Assembly: GCA_012523405.1 (NCBI GenBank)
Contig: JAAYIN010000046.1
Location: forward strand, 1-33,943
Reading direction: 5' to 3'
Length of the DNA: 33,943 bases
Source of the DNA: Clostridiales bacterium
GTDB lineage: Bacteria > Bacillota > Clostridia > Christensenellales > Aristaeellaceae
The position numbers and the translations under genes are program-made. Of this stretch, positions 31,261 to 33,943 are shown piece after piece; position 1 is the stretch's first letter; every line of letters starts with the position of its first letter. Below the pieces are notes generated by a model. The model had not been told where the DNA came from and made no database searches. It saw nothing but the letters and a program-made list of their open reading frames with translations.

Positions 31261-32541
31261 TTACTCAATCATATCTCGTAATTCTTGTGCGCAGTTCTTT
31301 GCAATTTCAGCAGGATCAGTGCCTGCAATGACGAGTTCATAAGCCATTTGGCTCTTCACAACGTCTGCTGCCGAAGGATAGGCATCGGTTAGGCAGGTGT
31401 TGGGAACGTCGTCCAAAAGCGATTCAACAACTTCAAACATATCGTCGCCAAAGAAGTCAAAGAATTGATTTGGTGCATTCAGCTCATCCGTGCCATATAC
31501 ATCTAGCAGAATCGGATCGTTACCAAGAATACGCCACGATTGGATATTGCCTTCAAAGCTCAATTTTGCATAGCTTAGGAAATCCTTAGCCAGTTCCAAA
31601 TGCTCGCTGGTCTTTACAACCGCTGTGCCTGTGCCGCCCATCTGAGCAGTTTTATGTCCGCCGTCACTCCACAAAGGCATAGGGGCAACCTTCATGACGC
31701 CAGCCAGATCAGGCATGTAGTTAAGGAATCTTGCAGCATACCAGAAGGGCATAACGACTGCCGCAGCGCCGCCGCCATTCATCCAGCCATAATATTCTTC
31801 CGTGTGATGCCAGCCGCCGGGCGCGGGCTGTACTGTGCCATCCACAAACTGCATATCATGCATGAACTGTAGTGTATCAATAACGACCTGCTCATCCATA
31901 CGAACTTCATTATCCTCAGTCAGCCAGTCTCCGCCGTGCTGATTTACCAAAGGATAGATGCTCCAGCAGTCATTTGATTCCCATGTGGTGATTGGCTTCC
32001 CGGTCGCTTCCAGTACTTTTTTGCCCGCTTCACGGAAATCGTCCCAAGTCTTGATATCCTTATAATCAACGCCTGCTTGCTCGAGGATTTCTGTATTGTA
32101 GAACGCAACCGTCGCACCAATGTGGTGATCAATCCCATAGTAATTGCCATCCTTGGCATAGTTCTCAAAGCGGCTCATGACGAGATGATCCGCAATCGGC
32201 TCAACAATGTCATTGAGGGGCTCAAGCTGAATATCACCTTTGAGATAGTTCGCAAACATATTGATCTCAATGTCCGTGATATCAGGAGCGCCTTCACCTG
32301 ACTGAAGTGCAATGGTTAGCTTGTTATGCATCTCTTCATAAGGATATACCTGCATATCCAGCACGATTTTGGGGCCTTCGGTCTGCTCGTTGTACAGGTC
32401 AAGCATCTTCTCAAAAAACTGGGTGTGCGGCTCTTGGAATGTCCACAAGGTCAGCGATACGGGTTCTTGTTCTTCTGCCAGTGCGGGTACAACCCCTAGT
32501 AGCATGGTAAGGGCGAGTAGCAATGATAACAATTTTTTCAA
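31261..32541 (-). CDS. Sugar ABC transporter substrate-binding protein
   Basis: This 426-residue exported receptor belongs to the family 1 solute-binding proteins (MalE/UgpB). It has a signal peptide, MKKLLSLLLALTMLLG, and an ALA-EE signal peptidase I site near residue 21, with no lipobox Cys. Family features are SLTLWTFQEPHTQF, GAPDITDIEINMFANYL (about 67-85), and YGIDHHIGATVAFYN. TTG 32541 is chosen because AAGGAGG lies seven bases upstream; a longer frame from 32625 would begin upstream of the promoter -10. It is the first gene of the operon; arabino-oligosaccharide is the likely ligand, from context only. Confidence 0.92.
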   Translation of the reverse strand: MKKLLSLLLALTMLLGVVPALAEEQEPVSLTLWTFQEPHTQFFEKMLDLYNEQTEGPKIVLDMQVYPYEEMHNKLTIALQSGEGAPDITDIEINMFANYLKGDIQLEPLNDIVEPIADHLVMSRFENYAKDGNYYGIDHHIGATVAFYNTEILEQAGVDYKDIKTWDDFREAGKKVLEATGKPITTWESNDCWSIYPLVNQHGGDWLTEDNEVRMDEQVVIDTLQFMHDMQFVDGTVQPAPGGWHHTEEYYGWMNGGGAAAVVMPFWYAARFLNYMPDLAGVMKVAPMPLWSDGGHKTAQMGGTGTAVVKTSEHLELAKDFLSYAKLSFEGNIQSWRILGNDPILLDVYGTDELNAPNQFFDFFGDDMFEVVESLLDDVPNTCLTDAYPSAADVVKSQMAYELVIAGTDPAEIAKNCAQELRDMIE

Positions 32542-32574
32542 AACAAGTCCTCCTTCTCCATTCAGTTTTAGGAT

Positions 32575-32582
32575 TAACGTTA
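32575..32582. promoter_or_regulatory. LacI-type operator, proximal copy
   Basis: The palindrome TAACGTTA with a central CG is typical for LacI-family operators. It lies about 15 bases downstream of the predicted transcript start of the sugar operon and 26 bases from a second identical copy. Confidence 0.7.
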
Positions 32583-32596
32583 TTCCTTCTAGCTCT

Positions 32597-32625
32597 ATGT
32601 TAACGTTATTCTTACAACTTGTCAA
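32597..32625 (-). promoter_or_regulatory. Sigma-A promoter of the sugar operon
   Basis: Reading leftward, TTGACA (complement of 32620-32625), 17 bases, then TAACAT (complement of 32597-32602). The -10 box overlaps the distal TAACGTTA operator. Confidence 0.75.
32601..32608. promoter_or_regulatory. LacI-type operator, distal copy
   Basis: A second TAACGTTA lies in the spacer and -10 region of the sugar-operon promoter. Its centre is 26 bases from that of the proximal copy. A LacI dimer here would exclude RNA polymerase. Confidence 0.7.
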
Positions 32626-32682
32626 TACTTATTTTGAATTTAATTACTATTTTTTTGATTTTTGAACGTGTTTTTTGGAAGA

Positions 32683-32711
32683 TTGTGCTATTTCACTTTT
32701 TATGCTATCAT
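32683..32711 (+). promoter_or_regulatory. Promoter of the LacI-family regulator gene
   Basis: TTGTGC (32683-32688), 17 bases, then TATCAT (32706-32711), with TGC giving an extended -10. The transcript would start near 32718. No TAACGTTA copy is present here, so the regulator may not control itself. Confidence 0.5.
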
Positions 32712-32744
32712 CATCAGAGAGTTACAAATAGTAGGAGGCGCACC

Positions 32745-33785
32745 ATGAAACGCTACAGCAAAACACGTGTCACACTCAAAGACGTTGCTGAGCAATGCCA
32801 ATATTCGGTCAATACCATTTCACGTGCTATGCGCAACGATGAGAAACTGCCGCAATCCACCCGCACCTACATCCAGCAGTTAGCGGCACAGATGGGTTAT
32901 GTACCCAATTCAAACGCCTCAGCACTTCGTTCCGGTTCCACTAAAACCATATCCATCATCGTCAACGACCTGCGCAACCCCCACTTTTCCAGCATGCTGG
33001 ATCAAATGGAGCGGAAGCTACGCGAAGCCGGATATAATACCATGATCCTATGCACGCATCTGGACCTGAGTCTTGGCGAACAGATGATTCATGTCTCTAT
33101 TTCCCATTGCGTTGATGGTATTTTGTATTTCCCCTATCACAGCGACCGTGAGTGCATCGAGTATATGAAGCGCTGCGGCGTCCCTTTTGTGCTCATTGAT
33201 AGATGGATCAACGGCGTCATGGCAGATACCGCCCGAACAGACGATGAGCTCGGCGGCTATATTGCTGGTCAGCATCTGCTCCAGCAGGGGCATACGCACT
33301 TTGTCTACATCGCAGGTTCACTCGCCAACAGCTCGCAAATCGACAGACAAACGGGCTTCTTTCGTGCCCTTTCCGAAAAGCATATCCCTCAGGAACAGAT
33401 TCAAATCATTCCTTGGGACGACGCAGAAGCAGCCGGACAAAGTCAGCAAATGTGCTCGCTCTTCCTGCCTACAAAGGCAACCGCTGTCCTTTGCTTCAAT
33501 GACACACTCGCATACCATCTGATGAACGAGCTCAATCTTAAGCATATCCGCGTTCCTGAGGATATCTCGATACTGAGCTTTGACTATATTCGCAGGGCTT
33601 TTCCTTACATGCCCCCGCTTTCAAGTATTTCCACGACTTTTTCCAGCGTCGCAGAAGTAGCTGTGCAGCTATTGCTCAATCGCATTCACGACACATCCAT
33701 CCCCCCTCAAATTGTCGTGTTGCCTGTACAGATTTTTGATGAGGGCACCACCGCCCCGCCTCGTACCAAAGAGACCATAGGGTGA
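32745..33785 (+). CDS. LacI-family transcriptional regulator of the sugar operon
   Basis: This 346-residue repressor has a LacI helix-turn-helix with hinge: VTLKDVAEQCQYSVNTISRAMRN (about 9-31) and YVPNSNASALRSGSTKTI (about 52-69). The periplasmic-binding-protein-like effector domain follows (ISIIVNDLRNPHFSSML, DGILYFPYHSD, FVLIDRW, GGYIAGQHLLQQGHTHFVYIAG). ATG 32745 has AGGAGG upstream; a longer frame from 32619 covers its promoter and is rejected. It is divergent from the sugar operon, whose promoter holds two fitting operators. Arabinose or an arabino-oligosaccharide is the likely inducer. Confidence 0.93.
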   Translation: MKRYSKTRVTLKDVAEQCQYSVNTISRAMRNDEKLPQSTRTYIQQLAAQMGYVPNSNASALRSGSTKTISIIVNDLRNPHFSSMLDQMERKLREAGYNTMILCTHLDLSLGEQMIHVSISHCVDGILYFPYHSDRECIEYMKRCGVPFVLIDRWINGVMADTARTDDELGGYIAGQHLLQQGHTHFVYIAGSLANSSQIDRQTGFFRALSEKHIPQEQIQIIPWDDAEAAGQSQQMCSLFLPTKATAVLCFNDTLAYHLMNELNLKHIRVPEDISILSFDYIRRAFPYMPPLSSISTTFSSVAEVAVQLLLNRIHDTSIPPQIVVLPVQIFDEGTTAPPRTKETIG

Positions 33786-33815
33786 TTCTTGGCATGAATA
33801 TGGCTAGAGAGCATA

Positions 33816-33870
33816 GAAAGGGGCTGTTGCAGAATGATTCAGAAGAATCATCCTGTAACAGCCTCTTTTC
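33816..33870. terminator. Long imperfect hairpin after the LacI gene
   Basis: A 25-base arm (33816-33840) pairs with 33845-33870 apart from a few mismatches, around an AGAA loop. TTTT on the right end and AAAG on the left allow termination in both directions. The arm sequence GGGGCTGTTGCAG also resembles ends of some insertion sequences, so a small mobile remnant is possible. Confidence 0.55.
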
Positions 33871-33901
33871 TCGTAGAAACCCATACAAGCATGGAGAAAA
33901 C

Positions 33902-33943
33902 ATGGAAAACCACGAGGAAGTAGGCACAGCAAAGCAGGATGTA
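33902..33943 (+). CDS. Possible gene start, cut by the window edge
   Basis: ATG 33902 has GGAG five bases upstream and stays open for 14 codons to the edge, beginning MENHEEVGTAKQDV. No family can be named from so few residues. It follows the long hairpin, so it may belong to the next unit or to a mobile element. Confidence 0.25.
   Translation, partial: MENHEEVGTAKQDV

Noticed and set aside
33676-33927. 83-codon leftward frame at the right edge
   Set aside because: It is antisense to the LacI gene end and crosses the long hairpin; no ribosome site.

Overview
The window looks like a chromosomal segment of a Gram-positive anaerobe of the Bacillota, most likely class Clostridia. The evidence is the ylxM-ffh-rpsP-khpA-rimM-trmD order, strong AGGAGG-type ribosome binding sites with several TTG starts, sigma-A promoters with TTGACA and 17-base spacers, a TGS-domain uridine kinase, and a GH51 arabinofuranosidase operon under a LacI regulator. 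I cannot place it to genus. There are no rRNA or tRNA genes, CRISPR arrays or complete insertion sequences. Gene starts were often moved downstream of the longest possible ORF because an RBS or promoter fixed them; each case is explained.

Left part (1-9,764). A leftward Fe3+-type ABC importer (binding protein, fused double permease, ATPase) is divergent from a rightward run: a beta-lactamase-fold protein without its catalytic residues, a low-molecular-weight tyrosine phosphatase, an SCP2-like protein and a frameshifted DUF3784 gene. After a stem-loop comes an ECF sigma factor translationally coupled to a 395-residue protein of short beta-type repeats, followed by an unannotated 37-codon ORF with a perfect RBS and then a strong terminator. 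An auxin-efflux-type carrier follows with its own near-consensus promoter.

Middle (9,765-22,060). aroA-aroC-rlmD-like methyltransferase form an overlapping rightward operon. Facing it are two leftward transcription units: two family 2 glycosyltransferases, and a six-gene unit (YvlD-like membrane protein, SurE, RpiR regulator, HI0933-type flavoprotein, DEDDh exonuclease, TGS-uridine kinase).

Right part (22,060-33,943). A hairpin-rich intergenic region precedes a small ribbon-helix-helix-like gene. Then come the leftward housekeeping operon for SRP, ribosome maturation and tRNA modification, and a leftward sugar operon (binding protein, two permeases, iron alcohol dehydrogenase, arabinofuranosidase). 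The sugar operon is divergent from its LacI regulator, and two TAACGTTA operators overlap its promoter. The right edge has a long imperfect hairpin and possibly the start of another gene.

The best candidates for undescribed biology are the ECF sigma / repeat protein / 37-aa peptide cassette, the structured region at 22,071-22,212, and the pseudoenzyme beside the phosphatase. EPSP synthase also carries an unusual Ala-rich active-site loop.
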